Of a stretch of DNA of 64,000 nucleotides, positions 7,208 through 16,153 are shown piece by piece. Below the pieces are notes generated by a model. That model was not told the DNA's origin and made no database searches. It saw only the letters and a list, made by a program, of their open reading frames with translations. The DNA comes from Dyella sp. OK004 (GTDB lineage Bacteria; Pseudomonadota; Gammaproteobacteria; Xanthomonadales; Rhodanobacteraceae): positions 1,135,469 to 1,199,468 of the forward strand of contig NZ_FOZI01000001.1 of the NCBI RefSeq assembly GCF_900114495.1, written 5' to 3'. The number at the start of each line of letters is the position of its first letter. The first letter of the stretch is position 1. The translations under genes and the position numbers were made by a program.

Positions 7208-9658
7208 TCAGAACCACACCCCGAGCTGCACACCAAACGTGCGCGGCGCCAGATACTGGGAAACGTACTGGAAGCTACCGTCAGGCATCGCGAAACGTCC
7301 CGCACTGGTGCGCACGCGACCATCGGTGACGTTCTGCACGTACGCACTAGCCCACCAGCGATCCTGCGGCTCGGTGTAGCGCAGGGCGAGGTCGCCACGG
7401 AAATACGCTTTTTGCTTGTCGCCATCGCCCAGGTTGAAGGTGCTCAGCCATTGATCGCTCTGATATTGGCCGCTGAAGCGCGGCGTCAGGCGGCCGCCGT
7501 TGCCCAGGTGGAAATCGTGCTCGTAGATCGCCGTGAGTGAGAACGTGGGCGCGTGCGGCAGGTCGTTGCCGGAGATGTCCGTGCACGCGGAGATGCCCGA
7601 CTGCGGTGCGCACCGCGGCAGGCCCTGGTAGTCGTTGCTGCCGGCGTAAATCAACGTGCCGAGCTTCTTCTTCGGGATCACCGAGAGGATCAGGTTGGCG
7701 CGATCGTCCTTCTGCTGAAACGCCAACTCCGACTCCAGGCCCGCCACCTTGGTGCTGCCCTTCACGTTGTTGAAGCCCAGGCCGCGGTTGCCATCCGGAT
7801 AAGTGATCGGCGCGGACAACTGGAAGTTCTTGAAGTCCTCGTAATACGCCGCGGTGTTCCAGGTCAGGCGACCGTCGAGGAACACGAACTTGGTGCCGAT
7901 CTCGTAGTTGGTCAGTGTCTCGGGCTTGTACAGCGTGCCGGCGTCCTGTGTGCCGCCAGATTTGTAGCCAGTGGAAACGCTGCCATACAGCAAGCCGTGC
8001 TCGCCGATGTCGGTATCCACGCGAGCGAGCCAAGTCAGCCGGCTATCACTGTATCTCGCGTCGTTGCGGGTTGAGATGTTGAAGCCGGTGGCCGGGCTTG
8101 GATAAGTGCTCGGCGCGATCGGCACCTGCGGCACCGTGGCGTCATAAGCCCAACCCCAGCCACGGCCGTCGACGTTCTTCTTCACGTCGTCCGACCAGCG
8201 CAGGCCTCCGGTGAGGCGCCAATGATCGGACATGTGCCAGGTTGCCTGGCCGAACACTGCCGTCGACTTCACCGTTTCCTTGGGCTGGATAAACGAGCCC
8301 TGCCACGACACCGATTCGGACGCCATTGTGCCGTTCATGATCGGGATGTCGAAGCGGATGTTGTTATCTTCGTAACCGTAGTACGCACCGACGATCCAGT
8401 CGACAGTCTGCTGCCCGACCGACTTCAAATCGAACTCGTGGCTATAGCTCTTGTAGTTGGAAAAGTTGGTGCGGTCATTCTGCGACGAAGCGCCGGTGGC
8501 GAAGCTGGTGGGCACCTGCACGCCAGAATCCTGATCGAACTGACTCTTGCCGGAGAAGCGGTTGTAGCCAGCGATGTAGCTGAACTGCATGCCGTCGTTG
8601 ATGTTCCAGTCGACGCGGCTGCGCAGGGTGCCAGAGTTGCGGTGCAAGTACGGCGCCGTGTCGATCAGCGCGGACCAGAACTCCTGCCCTTGGCGCGGCG
8701 TCTGCATCAGACTCATGTTGGGCGTGCCGCGATCGAGGAAGTACTCGTACGAGACGTTCCACTTCAACGTGTCATTGGGCTGCCACAGCGCACTGACGCG
8801 TGCAGCCGACTGGTCTTGCGAGTTGTATTTGTTACCGCCCTGCACGAACAAGCTCGGATCGATCGGCCGGAACTTCGCAGGGTTGCCGCCTGATGCAAGG
8901 TATGCCGCCCGCTGCTGAGCCACGCCGGGCAGCTGGCTGGCGGGGTTCTGATAGTCGACGTAGCCGTCGTGCTGCACATGCACCACCGCCACGCGCATCG
9001 CAAACGTGTTGCTGATCGGCAGATTCACCGCCGCGCGCGCACTCATCAGGTTGTAGTTGCCGGCCTCGATCTGCGCATTGCCATAGAAGCCGGCGCTGAT
9101 GTCGGGTTTGGCCGTCTGGAAGCTGATCGCGCCCGCGGTGGAGTTGCGGCCCCACAGCGTGCCTTGGGGGCCACGTAGCGCTTCCACACTGTCCATATCC
9201 AGCAGCAACCCGGCTGCCGCTTCGGCGCGCGCCGCGTACACGCCATCAACAAACGTGGCCACCTCGGGATCGGCATACTCGGTCTTCGCGCTGTCGTTGC
9301 CGATGCCGCGCATGGTCAGCGTAACTACGCCGTGGTCGCCCTGCGAAGTCGCTTGCAGGCCCGGCACCAACTTGGACAGATCCTGCACCGTCATCACGCG
9401 CTCCTTGTCGAGCGTGTCCGGGGTGATGGCGCTGACGGCGACCGGCGTCTTCTGTAGTGGCGTTTCGCGCTTGGTTGCGCTGACTTCGATCGCGTCGAGT
9501 TGCTTGATCTTCTTTTCCGCCGAGGCTCGGCTCGGCGAGGGCGCGTTCTGCGCCGACGAATTCTGCGGTGAAGCATCCTGCGGATCTGCCGCGAGCACTG
9601 CGCCCGGTGCAAGCACGAGTGTCATGGCGATATACAAAGCCGAATAGCGCAACTTCAT
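7208..9658 (-). CDS. TonB-dependent outer-membrane receptor (beta-glucan locus)
   Basis: 816 residues from ATG 9658, which has GGAGGGGAGG upstream. The signal peptide is MKLRYSALYIAMTLVLAPGAVLA. A Ser/Gln-rich linker and TonB-box region (LDAIEVSATKRETPLQKTP) lead into the plug, with the conserved RGPQGTLWGRNSTAGAI. The remainder is a 22-strand-type beta barrel ending in a terminal Phe (FGVQLGVWF). It should import a substrate across the outer membrane with energy from TonB-ExbBD. Its neighbour is a GH3 glucosidase, and both genes carry the same LacI-type operator, so the cargo is probably a glucan oligosaccharide. Substrate is inferred from context; the receptor class is certain. Confidence 0.92.
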   Translation of the reverse strand: MKLRYSALYIAMTLVLAPGAVLAADPQDASPQNSSAQNAPSPSRASAEKKIKQLDAIEVSATKRETPLQKTPVAVSAITPDTLDKERVMTVQDLSKLVPGLQATSQGDHGVVTLTMRGIGNDSAKTEYADPEVATFVDGVYAARAEAAAGLLLDMDSVEALRGPQGTLWGRNSTAGAISFQTAKPDISAGFYGNAQIEAGNYNLMSARAAVNLPISNTFAMRVAVVHVQHDGYVDYQNPASQLPGVAQQRAAYLASGGNPAKFRPIDPSLFVQGGNKYNSQDQSAARVSALWQPNDTLKWNVSYEYFLDRGTPNMSLMQTPRQGQEFWSALIDTAPYLHRNSGTLRSRVDWNINDGMQFSYIAGYNRFSGKSQFDQDSGVQVPTSFATGASSQNDRTNFSNYKSYSHEFDLKSVGQQTVDWIVGAYYGYEDNNIRFDIPIMNGTMASESVSWQGSFIQPKETVKSTAVFGQATWHMSDHWRLTGGLRWSDDVKKNVDGRGWGWAYDATVPQVPIAPSTYPSPATGFNISTRNDARYSDSRLTWLARVDTDIGEHGLLYGSVSTGYKSGGTQDAGTLYKPETLTNYEIGTKFVFLDGRLTWNTAAYYEDFKNFQLSAPITYPDGNRGLGFNNVKGSTKVAGLESELAFQQKDDRANLILSVIPKKKLGTLIYAGSNDYQGLPRCAPQSGISACTDISGNDLPHAPTFSLTAIYEHDFHLGNGGRLTPRFSGQYQSDQWLSTFNLGDGDKQKAYFRGDLALRYTEPQDRWWASAYVQNVTDGRVRTSAGRFAMPDGSFQYVSQYLAPRTFGVQLGVWF

Positions 9659-9732
9659 GGAAGCCTCCCCTCCAGATCGTCTATAGGTGTTTGCCACCAT
9701 CCCCCGGCGGCACGCGATTGCTTAATCCTGAA

Positions 9733-9750
9733 AATGACAGCGCTGTCATT
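9733..9750. promoter_or_regulatory. LacI-type operator upstream of the TonB receptor
   Basis: AATGACAGCGCTGTCATT is an 18-bp perfect palindrome with the central CG typical of LacI-family sites. Its 14-bp core TGACAGCGCTGTCA is repeated exactly upstream of the GH3 gene (12542-12555). A degenerate second site (TGATAGAACTGTCC) follows at about 9756. The LacI-family protein encoded at 12685-13710 is the obvious binder. Confidence 0.75.
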
Positions 9751-9923
9751 ACCAATGATAGAACTGTCCTACCGCAGAAGCTTGACGCGCAGCAGCACGC
9801 GTCACTTTCTCATTAAATTATTGATATAAATGATATTTATTGCCACTTGCAGCTATGCCCATGACGCACAGCAAGTGGGCTTCAAGGCAATGGCTGCCTA
9901 TCTGCGGACCACCGAGCCACATA

Positions 9924-9947
9924 CGCCCCGGCGGCAACGCCGGGGCG
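9924..9947 (-). terminator. GC-rich hairpin after the GH3 gene
   Basis: CGCCCCGGCG, a GCAA loop on the plus strand (TTGC on the transcript) and CGCCGGGGCG form a perfect 10-bp stem starting four bases past the GH3 stop codon. There is no U-run, but position and stability fit a transcript end. Confidence 0.55.
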
Positions 9948-9950
9948 GCA

Positions 9951-12470
9951 TTACTTGGCGCAGTCGATGACCTGGTCCGCGTCCGCACCCAGTGCGACAC
10001 GAGAGATCGCCAGCGATGCACCCTTGCCCGCACCCCATACAAAAGGCTGGTCGATACGGTGCATATCGGCACCAGCGGCATGGAAACATTTGAGCGGCAC
10101 GCCGATGCGCACCCACTTCCCTGGTGTCAGCGTGGCCAGCTGCGTACCCAGCACAACATGTCCCTGGCAACCCTTGCCGCAACCCATGCCAATCCAGGCG
10201 CCCGATGTCGACAACGCGTCCACACGCAGCGTCGTCACCAGCAGCAGGTCACCATTTGTCTGGCGATCGAGATTGATCGGTGCACGCGCGGCAATCACCA
10301 ACTCCGCCCCGTCCTTGCTCCAGCTAAAGCGCCGCGAATCCTCTTGTACCCTGTAGTCGAGCGCCGTCATGCGCAGGCTGCCGTCAGCGGTCGTCATCGG
10401 CGACACGTTGCCTGCCACCGAAGCACCATCGGCGCCCACAAGACTGAAGGTATAGTCGTGTACGGCCTTGCCGCGTTCGAAGTAATTGCCCACCGAAGTC
10501 TGCTCTCCGCTGATGCCGGAGACTTCAGACAATGCAGGCAACGTAACGCGATCCGCATAGCTCAGGCCGTAGCCGAGCGGAAACTGTGGCGCGCCTTGCC
10601 CATGCACGCCGCTGCGCGGCCAGGCGTAAGCGAGCTTGCCGTGAAAGTCATGCGCGATACGGCCATCGCGCGTGCGCAGCAACACGTCGGCCACGCCGCC
10701 ACCTTCGCTGCCGGGCAACCACGCGGCGACAAAGGCATCGGCCGCATTGATCTCGCGATTCACCCATAGCGCACGGCCGCTGAGGAATACCGCCACCACC
10801 GGAATGCCATCGCCACGCAAACGGCGGATCAACTCGAGGTCATGTTCATCGCCCGGCCGGTAAAGCAGGTTGGGCAAGTCGCCCTGGAACTCGGCATAGG
10901 GGTCCTCGCCGAACACCACCACCGCCGTATCGGGCTTGCTTCCATAGCGACCATCAGCCGCGATTTCCACCTGCCCACCGGCCGCGCTCACCTGTTCGGC
11001 AATGCCGGCACCGATCGACTGCGCGCCGGGGAAATCTTCATTCTTCAGGCCCACACCCTGCCAGGTGAGCGTCCATCCACCGCTCTGGCGCGAGATGTTG
11101 TCCGCACCATCGCCGGCCACCAGGATGCGTTTGCGCGGATCGAGCGGCAGTACGCCGCCGTTGTTCTTCAACAGCACCAGCGATTCGCGCACGGCACGCC
11201 GCGCAATCGCGCGATGCGCGGGGCTGCCGACCACCTCGGCCGACTTTGCGGCGAGCGGCTGGGCCGACGGCATGCCGGCCTCAAACAGGCCCGCGCGGAA
11301 CTTCACGCGCAGGATGCGTGCCACCGCATCGTCCACACGCGCCATCGGAATCGCGCCCGCCTTCACCTCGGCCAGCGTGTGGTCGTACAGGCCGCGCCAG
11401 CTATCCGGCGCCATCAGCATGTCCACACCAGCATTGATCGCAATGGGGCAATCGTCGTTGTGGCAGCCAGGCACCTGTCCGTGTCCATTCCAATCGCCGA
11501 TCACAAAGCCCTGGAAATCCATGCGCTGCTTGAGCACTCCAGTCAGCAGGGCTTTGTTGCCGTGCATCTTCTGGCCGTTCCAACTCGAGTACGAAGCCAT
11601 CACTGTCTGCACACCGGCATCGATCGCCGGCGTGTAGCCTGCGGCGTGCAGTTTGCTCAGCACGGCCTCGCTGACTTCAGTGTCGCCTTGATCCTTGCCG
11701 TCCTTGGTGCCGCCGTCGCCGAGAAAGTGCTTGGCTGATGCGATCACGTGCGAGCTATCGAGAAACTGCGGCGTGCCCACCTTACCCTGCAGCCCCTCGA
11801 TCATTGCCGTCGCGTATGACGCGACGAGTTGCGGATCCTGCGAATAGCCTTCATAGGCGCGCCCCCAGCGCTCGTCCTGTGGCACCGCCAGCGTCGGCGC
11901 GAAGGTCCAGTTGATACCGGTGGCGCGCACTTCGGCAGCGGTAGCGGCGCCGATCTCTCGGATCAATTCCGGATCGTGCGCATTACCCAGCGCCGCGTTC
12001 TGCGGGAACAGCGTGGCGCCGATGGTGTTGTTGTGCCCGTGCACGGCATCAATGCCGAACAGCAGCGGAATCGCTACGTGGCCACCACTGGTGTCCATCG
12101 CGGCGCGATAAAAGGCATCGGCCAACGCCTGCCATTGTTGTGCGTTGACAGTGCGCAGACCGGACGGCTTGGAATTGCCTCCGGCCAGGATCGAGCCGAG
12201 CCGATACTTGCGTATGTCCTCCGGCGTCACGCTGAGAATATCGGCCTGGATCAACTGGCCGACTTTCTCTTCGACGGTCATCTTCGCCATCAGCGACGCG
12301 ACCCGTTGCTCGAGCGCCGCATCTCGCGGCAGCGGCCATTTGGCGCTGGGCCATTGATCGGGATGCACGGCCGTAGATTCCGCAGCCAGGGCAGGTCCGA
12401 ATGGCAAACAGGTCAAGGCCATGGCCAGCACAGTCGGGACAACACGCAAACGACGGATGGACTCCAGCAC
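9951..12470 (-). CDS. GH3 exo-1,3/1,4-beta-glucanase (beta-glucosidase)
   Basis: 839 residues, removing glucose from beta-glucan or cello-oligosaccharides, probably in the periplasm. The GH3 (beta/alpha)8 domain includes KHFLGDGGTKDGKDQG and the nucleophile motif GFVIGDWNGHGQVPGC. The second alpha/beta domain follows (RESLVLLKNNGGVLPLD, VVVFGEDPYAE, PLGYGLSY). About 200 extra C-terminal residues form a beta-rich domain, as in the ExoP-type exo-glucanases. The frame is open to 12659, but that would run through the operator. GTG 12470 has GGGAGAG upstream and yields a good signal peptide (RLRVVPTVLAMALTCLPFGP). The operator at 12542-12555 precedes it. The family is firm; exact linkage is inferred. 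Confidence 0.9.
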   Translation of the reverse strand: MLESIRRLRVVPTVLAMALTCLPFGPALAAESTAVHPDQWPSAKWPLPRDAALEQRVASLMAKMTVEEKVGQLIQADILSVTPEDIRKYRLGSILAGGNSKPSGLRTVNAQQWQALADAFYRAAMDTSGGHVAIPLLFGIDAVHGHNNTIGATLFPQNAALGNAHDPELIREIGAATAAEVRATGINWTFAPTLAVPQDERWGRAYEGYSQDPQLVASYATAMIEGLQGKVGTPQFLDSSHVIASAKHFLGDGGTKDGKDQGDTEVSEAVLSKLHAAGYTPAIDAGVQTVMASYSSWNGQKMHGNKALLTGVLKQRMDFQGFVIGDWNGHGQVPGCHNDDCPIAINAGVDMLMAPDSWRGLYDHTLAEVKAGAIPMARVDDAVARILRVKFRAGLFEAGMPSAQPLAAKSAEVVGSPAHRAIARRAVRESLVLLKNNGGVLPLDPRKRILVAGDGADNISRQSGGWTLTWQGVGLKNEDFPGAQSIGAGIAEQVSAAGGQVEIAADGRYGSKPDTAVVVFGEDPYAEFQGDLPNLLYRPGDEHDLELIRRLRGDGIPVVAVFLSGRALWVNREINAADAFVAAWLPGSEGGGVADVLLRTRDGRIAHDFHGKLAYAWPRSGVHGQGAPQFPLGYGLSYADRVTLPALSEVSGISGEQTSVGNYFERGKAVHDYTFSLVGADGASVAGNVSPMTTADGSLRMTALDYRVQEDSRRFSWSKDGAELVIAARAPINLDRQTNGDLLLVTTLRVDALSTSGAWIGMGCGKGCQGHVVLGTQLATLTPGKWVRIGVPLKCFHAAGADMHRIDQPFVWGAGKGASLAISRVALGADADQVIDCAK

Positions 12471-12541
12471 GCTTCTCTCCCTATCAAGATAGAAAACTAG
12501 CGTACCCCTCGGAGCCGCCAGGCTGGGCAGCCTGACAGAAA

Positions 12542-12555
12542 TGACAGCGCTGTCA
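12542..12555. promoter_or_regulatory. LacI-type operator upstream of the GH3 gene
   Basis: TGACAGCGCTGTCA is identical to the core of the site before the TonB receptor. On the minus strand it overlaps a TTGACA -35-like hexamer, so binding would block RNA polymerase. A further half-site TGACAG lies at 12532. Confidence 0.75.
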
Positions 12556-12684
12556 ATTGGCGCCGCAGCACACCGCGTGCCGTCAAGCCGCTGATAAACA
12601 GGTGGTAATTGACCGCCCCCACGACAGGGCGGACAGGGCCAGGGATGTCGCCATTCCAAAGCCGTGCACGACCCGGTTGGCGGA

Positions 12685-13710
12685 TTAGCCTTGCGCTTGT
12701 GGCGGCGCCGCTGTCGATTCGCGCAACTGCAGCGAATAGGGAACCTGCACCAGCAGTCCCGTACCGCGCCCTCGCAGCAATTCCATGAGCTGCAACGCGG
12801 CGAGCTTACCCATCTCGCGGCTGGGCTGCCGCACCGTGGTCAGCGGCGGCCACAGCTGGGTCGCCATGGGCGTGTCGTCGAATCCACATACCGACAGATC
12901 GCGCGGCACTTTCAAGCCGCGTTCGTACGCCGCCCACATCACGCCGGCGGCCATGTCGTCGTTGGCGGCGAAAATAGCGGTAGGAAACTGCGGCAGTGCG
13001 AACAACTCGCGCGCCGCCATCACCCCGGACCCGAAGGTGAATTCGCCCTGGACCACGTAGTCGGGATCGTAGGGCAGGCCAGCCGCGGTCAACGCTTCTT
13101 TGTACCCCTGCAATCGCCAGCGACTCGCACCATGGTTGGCGATACCCACGATGTGGGCAATACGCCGGTGCCCCAGCTCGATCAAATGCTGCACCAGTGC
13201 TTTGGCCGCTTGCGGCTCATCCATGCATACGCCGATCGAGCCCTCGCGACGCTGCGGCGAGATGCTGGCATGCGGTACGCCATGCTCCTTGAGTCGGTGT
13301 AGCAACGGGGCGTCATCCGTGAGCGGCGGCGTCATGATGACGCCATCGATATGGTGCTCCGCCACCAGCGCGTCGAGGCGGCGAATGAAGTCTTTCCCGC
13401 GCAAACGCAGCGGACACACCATCATGCTGTAGCGGTTTGCATCGCAGACATCGAGCACACCATCCTGGATTTCCGCGAGATAGGTCGACGCAGGATTGTC
13501 GTTGTTGTCGTACAGCATGGCGACAAGGAACGAACGGCTCCCGGCCAAACCGCGCGCGGCGGGGCTGGGGCGATAGTTCATCGATTCCATCGCGGCAAGC
13601 ACGCGCTGGCGCGTGGATTCCTTGACCGACGGCTCCTCGTTCAAGACGCGGGAAACCGTCTTGGGCGACACGCCCGTCGCGCGCGCTACATCTTCCAGAC
13701 GGACCCGCAT
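12685..13710 (-). CDS. LacI-family transcriptional regulator of the glucan locus
   Basis: 341 residues from ATG 13710 (MRVRLEDVARATGVS), with GGGAGAG seven bases upstream. The N-terminal HTH and hinge are textbook: DVARATGVSPKTVSRVLNEE, then NYRPSPAARGLAG. The rest is a periplasmic-binding-protein-like sugar-sensing core with GHRRIAHIVG and AIFAANDDMAAGVMWAA. It most likely represses the receptor and GH3 genes through the paired TGACAGCGCTGTCA sites and is released by a glucan-derived sugar. It lies upstream of GH3 on the same strand but the operator sits between them, so GH3 can be transcribed alone. The effector is unknown. Confidence 0.92.
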   Translation of the reverse strand: MRVRLEDVARATGVSPKTVSRVLNEEPSVKESTRQRVLAAMESMNYRPSPAARGLAGSRSFLVAMLYDNNDNPASTYLAEIQDGVLDVCDANRYSMMVCPLRLRGKDFIRRLDALVAEHHIDGVIMTPPLTDDAPLLHRLKEHGVPHASISPQRREGSIGVCMDEPQAAKALVQHLIELGHRRIAHIVGIANHGASRWRLQGYKEALTAAGLPYDPDYVVQGEFTFGSGVMAARELFALPQFPTAIFAANDDMAAGVMWAAYERGLKVPRDLSVCGFDDTPMATQLWPPLTTVRQPSREMGKLAALQLMELLRGRGTGLLVQVPYSLQLRESTAAPPQAQG

Positions 13711-13801
13711 GCACTCTCCCGGCATCACGTGCTACCGGACGACTATGCCTGCCGCACCGAGACCTTTACAAGAACTCGATGCGGCGGACGTTCGACGCGG
13801 C

Positions 13802-15226
13802 TCAGTAATTGACCTGCAACTGCAGGCGCAGCAGGTCGCCCATCACCCGGCGATAGGGTGCTTCGCTGACGTTGGTGCGGCGCATGTTGGCGTAGGCCAC
13901 GGCAAGCTCCACCGCGGAGGACGGCTGCCATTCCACACCCACTTCCGTTTCGTTGACCAACATGCGCGGGGCATTGGTATCGAACTTCGACGCGCCCCGA
14001 TAGGTTTGCCATTTGACGTAGGGCTTCAGCGTGCCGATCGTGCCGTGGTCGATCTTGTACATGGCCTGCACGTAGCCACCCCGCAGAGAGCGTGTCGCAA
14101 TCTGGCGCTTGCCAAGGTCGAGCTGCGGACCACGTCCCGTGGTCCACTCGGCCTGCAAGCCGAAAGGCTGCGGGTAATAGATCACGTGTACCGCCACGCG
14201 CTGGTCGAGTGAACCGTCCTTGGGCGCGGTGTCGACGGGCGTGAAGTTCTGTCCGTTGAATGAAATGCTGCTGGGTGCTGCGACCTTGAAGCGGCCGGTG
14301 TAAGCGTCAGCGCCCACTTCCAGGTATTGCCCGTTGGCGAACTTGAAGGGATAGGTCAGGTGCAGCACGGTGTGCAGGCTGTTGTTGCGCTCCGCCCGAT
14401 TGGCGCCCTGGCCGTTGTAGAAACCCAACCCGACGATGCCGTAATCGCCCGAACCTTTCAGACCGGATTTGACTAGGTACTGGAAACGCTCCTGGATCGG
14501 CCTGGGTGTGTAGTAGAAAAACAGGCCCATATCGCGCTCGTCGCGCACACCGGAATTGAGTGCATCAGCGCGATCCGGCGCGATCCGGTTCTGGCTGGAC
14601 TGCAGATTTTCCCAGCCGTAGGGCACTTTCGACTGGCCGGCACGCACCCGATATTCGCGATCTTTGTCGAAGTAGATGTCGGCATAGGCATCGCGCAACT
14701 GGGCGAAGTTCGAGGTGCTCGATCCGGATGGCGTGCTGCCGAAATCGGGCTGCAGATAGAACGAGACTTGATCGGTGATGTCGCCGCTCAACACGACGCG
14801 CGCACGCCGGATACCGAAGCCCTGGTTGTCACCGATGAAGCGGTCGCCCGGCGCGCGCAGCAGGCCCGCATCGCCGCCTACGTCCTGGTTGTAGCGCATC
14901 TGCATATAGCCGCGCAGCGCGATACGGTCGTACCACTTCTTCGCAGCGGGCTTTGCCGCGGGAGTGCTCGGGGCCGTTGGCGCGGCAGTCACCGTGGCCG
15001 TTCCGGTAGCCGGCGTGGCAACGGGAGATTTCGCGGTCTGCGACTCGCCGCTTTGCTCGTCGACCTGGACAAAGCTGCCGAGTCGTACGCGACCCGGGCC
15101 CGGCTCGGCAAAGATCTGTTGCGTCTTGCGGTCGACGTAGAGATCGAGCGCCGCTGCGGGAGAGGTCTCAGACAAGGCCGCGGCGCCCATCGTCCAGAGC
15201 ATGGATGCAAGGGTCTTTTTCTTCAC
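13802..15226 (-). CDS. OprO/OprP-type phosphate-selective porin
   Basis: About 474 residues. GTG 15226 (VKKKTLASMLWTMGAAALSE) gives a signal peptide. A Thr/Pro/Ala-rich linker follows (VATPATGTATVTAAPTAPST), then a long beta-barrel with porin blocks GFGIRRARVVLSGDITDQVS, FYLQPDFG and DAYADIYFDKDREYRVRAGQ, ending RLQLQVNY with the terminal aromatic. The family forms trimeric outer-membrane channels for phosphate or other anions. A Pho-box-like sequence lies about 190 bp upstream (15417-15434), supporting a role in phosphate uptake. It is downstream of nothing obvious and reads toward the LacI gene. Anion specificity cannot be read from the sequence. Confidence 0.82.
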   Translation of the reverse strand: MKKKTLASMLWTMGAAALSETSPAAALDLYVDRKTQQIFAEPGPGRVRLGSFVQVDEQSGESQTAKSPVATPATGTATVTAAPTAPSTPAAKPAAKKWYDRIALRGYMQMRYNQDVGGDAGLLRAPGDRFIGDNQGFGIRRARVVLSGDITDQVSFYLQPDFGSTPSGSSTSNFAQLRDAYADIYFDKDREYRVRAGQSKVPYGWENLQSSQNRIAPDRADALNSGVRDERDMGLFFYYTPRPIQERFQYLVKSGLKGSGDYGIVGLGFYNGQGANRAERNNSLHTVLHLTYPFKFANGQYLEVGADAYTGRFKVAAPSSISFNGQNFTPVDTAPKDGSLDQRVAVHVIYYPQPFGLQAEWTTGRGPQLDLGKRQIATRSLRGGYVQAMYKIDHGTIGTLKPYVKWQTYRGASKFDTNAPRMLVNETEVGVEWQPSSAVELAVAYANMRRTNVSEAPYRRVMGDLLRLQLQVNY

Positions 15227-15416
15227 AGTGGTTCCAACTCGTGAGGGGACGAAGCCGCCGGCCACCACCAGGGCGCCAACGACGCGTGGGTTGCCTCCAT
15301 GGCATGGATCGAAACCGAAGGGGTAGAGGCCATCCCGGATGTATTTTTGCCTCTGCGTCGAGCGCGATCAGCAAGAATTTGCGACGCCTCGATGGCGGCC
15401 AGCCTAGGCGCCGTGA

Positions 15417-15434
15417 ATGTCGTTTTTATGACAC
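15417..15434 (-). promoter_or_regulatory. Pho-box-like site between the porin and 15603 genes
   Basis: On the minus strand GTGTCAT-AAAA-ACGACAT matches the PhoB layout of two 7-bp repeats separated by four A/T bases (consensus CTGTCAT repeated). The first repeat is 6/7 and the second 4/7. It sits in the 376-bp divergent gap between the porin and the small gene at 15603. Apart from this site I see nothing else in 15227-15602. Confidence 0.45.
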
Positions 15435-15602
15435 TCCAGCAGAACGGGAAGCGGCATTGCCATGGCCCATGCCTTTATGAAAACGCGAGAAACTGCCTTT
15501 ATTTCCCGATCGATCCGGGCATCAAAGCCGCTGCCGAAGATGAGCGCGACGCACGGAAGTGTTTAGCTTCGGAGGGATAAATCGACACTTGCGCCTTGCA
15601 CA

Positions 15603-15974
15603 ATGACCGCAAGAATGCGTATCTTCTTGCGTATGTTCTTGCGCCGCGCTCCCAAAGCTCTCGTCATCATGCTGGCATGCCTTTTTGGTGCGCTGCTGAC
15701 GCTTGCCTCGATGACGCAAAGCGTGAACAAGCTGGACTTGTCCGGTTCGTCGACGCTGACGTCGACGGCATCGACGCTGGATCCCCTGGATCACGACGAT
15801 GCCCCTGGGCAGGACGGTAAGTGCGTGGTCGACGACCAGTGCCTGGATGACATCCTGGTCGAACCGTCCATCTGGCTTACCTGGAACGTGCCTGCGCCAT
15901 CCATTGCCAGCGCCCCTGCCCCCACGCTTCACGACGGCCTCAACGGGCTGATTACCCCACCGCCCAACGTCTGA
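15603..15974 (+). CDS. Small exported protein with a CxVDD...CxDD motif
   Basis: 123 residues (an alternative ATG at 15615 trims four). A basic start RIFLRMFLRRAPK leads into the hydrophobic segment ALVIMLACLFGALLTLASM, a signal peptide or anchor. The exported part is acidic with CVVDDQCLDDIL and ends in Pro-rich ITPPPNV. A second gene in the window (21093-21443, minus) has the same plan: FFNRMFLRRY, a hydrophobic segment, CHVDDSSPCIDDLL and an end in SPPPDA. The two are paralogues of an unrecognised family; the paired Cys and Asp residues could form a disulfide or bind metal. The gene is divergent from the phosphate porin and upstream of the carbonic anhydrase. Confidence 0.65.
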   Translation: MTARMRIFLRMFLRRAPKALVIMLACLFGALLTLASMTQSVNKLDLSGSSTLTSTASTLDPLDHDDAPGQDGKCVVDDQCLDDILVEPSIWLTWNVPAPSIASAPAPTLHDGLNGLITPPPNV

Positions 15975-16153
15975 TCTTCCGCATGCGCCTCCGTCGCAGC
16001 AATGAGCTGATGATGGAGAACTTCCCGTGCGCCCCCAGGCAGCCCCCACCTGCCTGAGCTCTTGTGCGTCCCCGCGCAGAGCCCGCTTCTCTCTGAACAC
16101 CCCCAGGCGGCCAAAAGAGCCGTCGCGCCCCCTATTGGATCGGAGATTCCATC

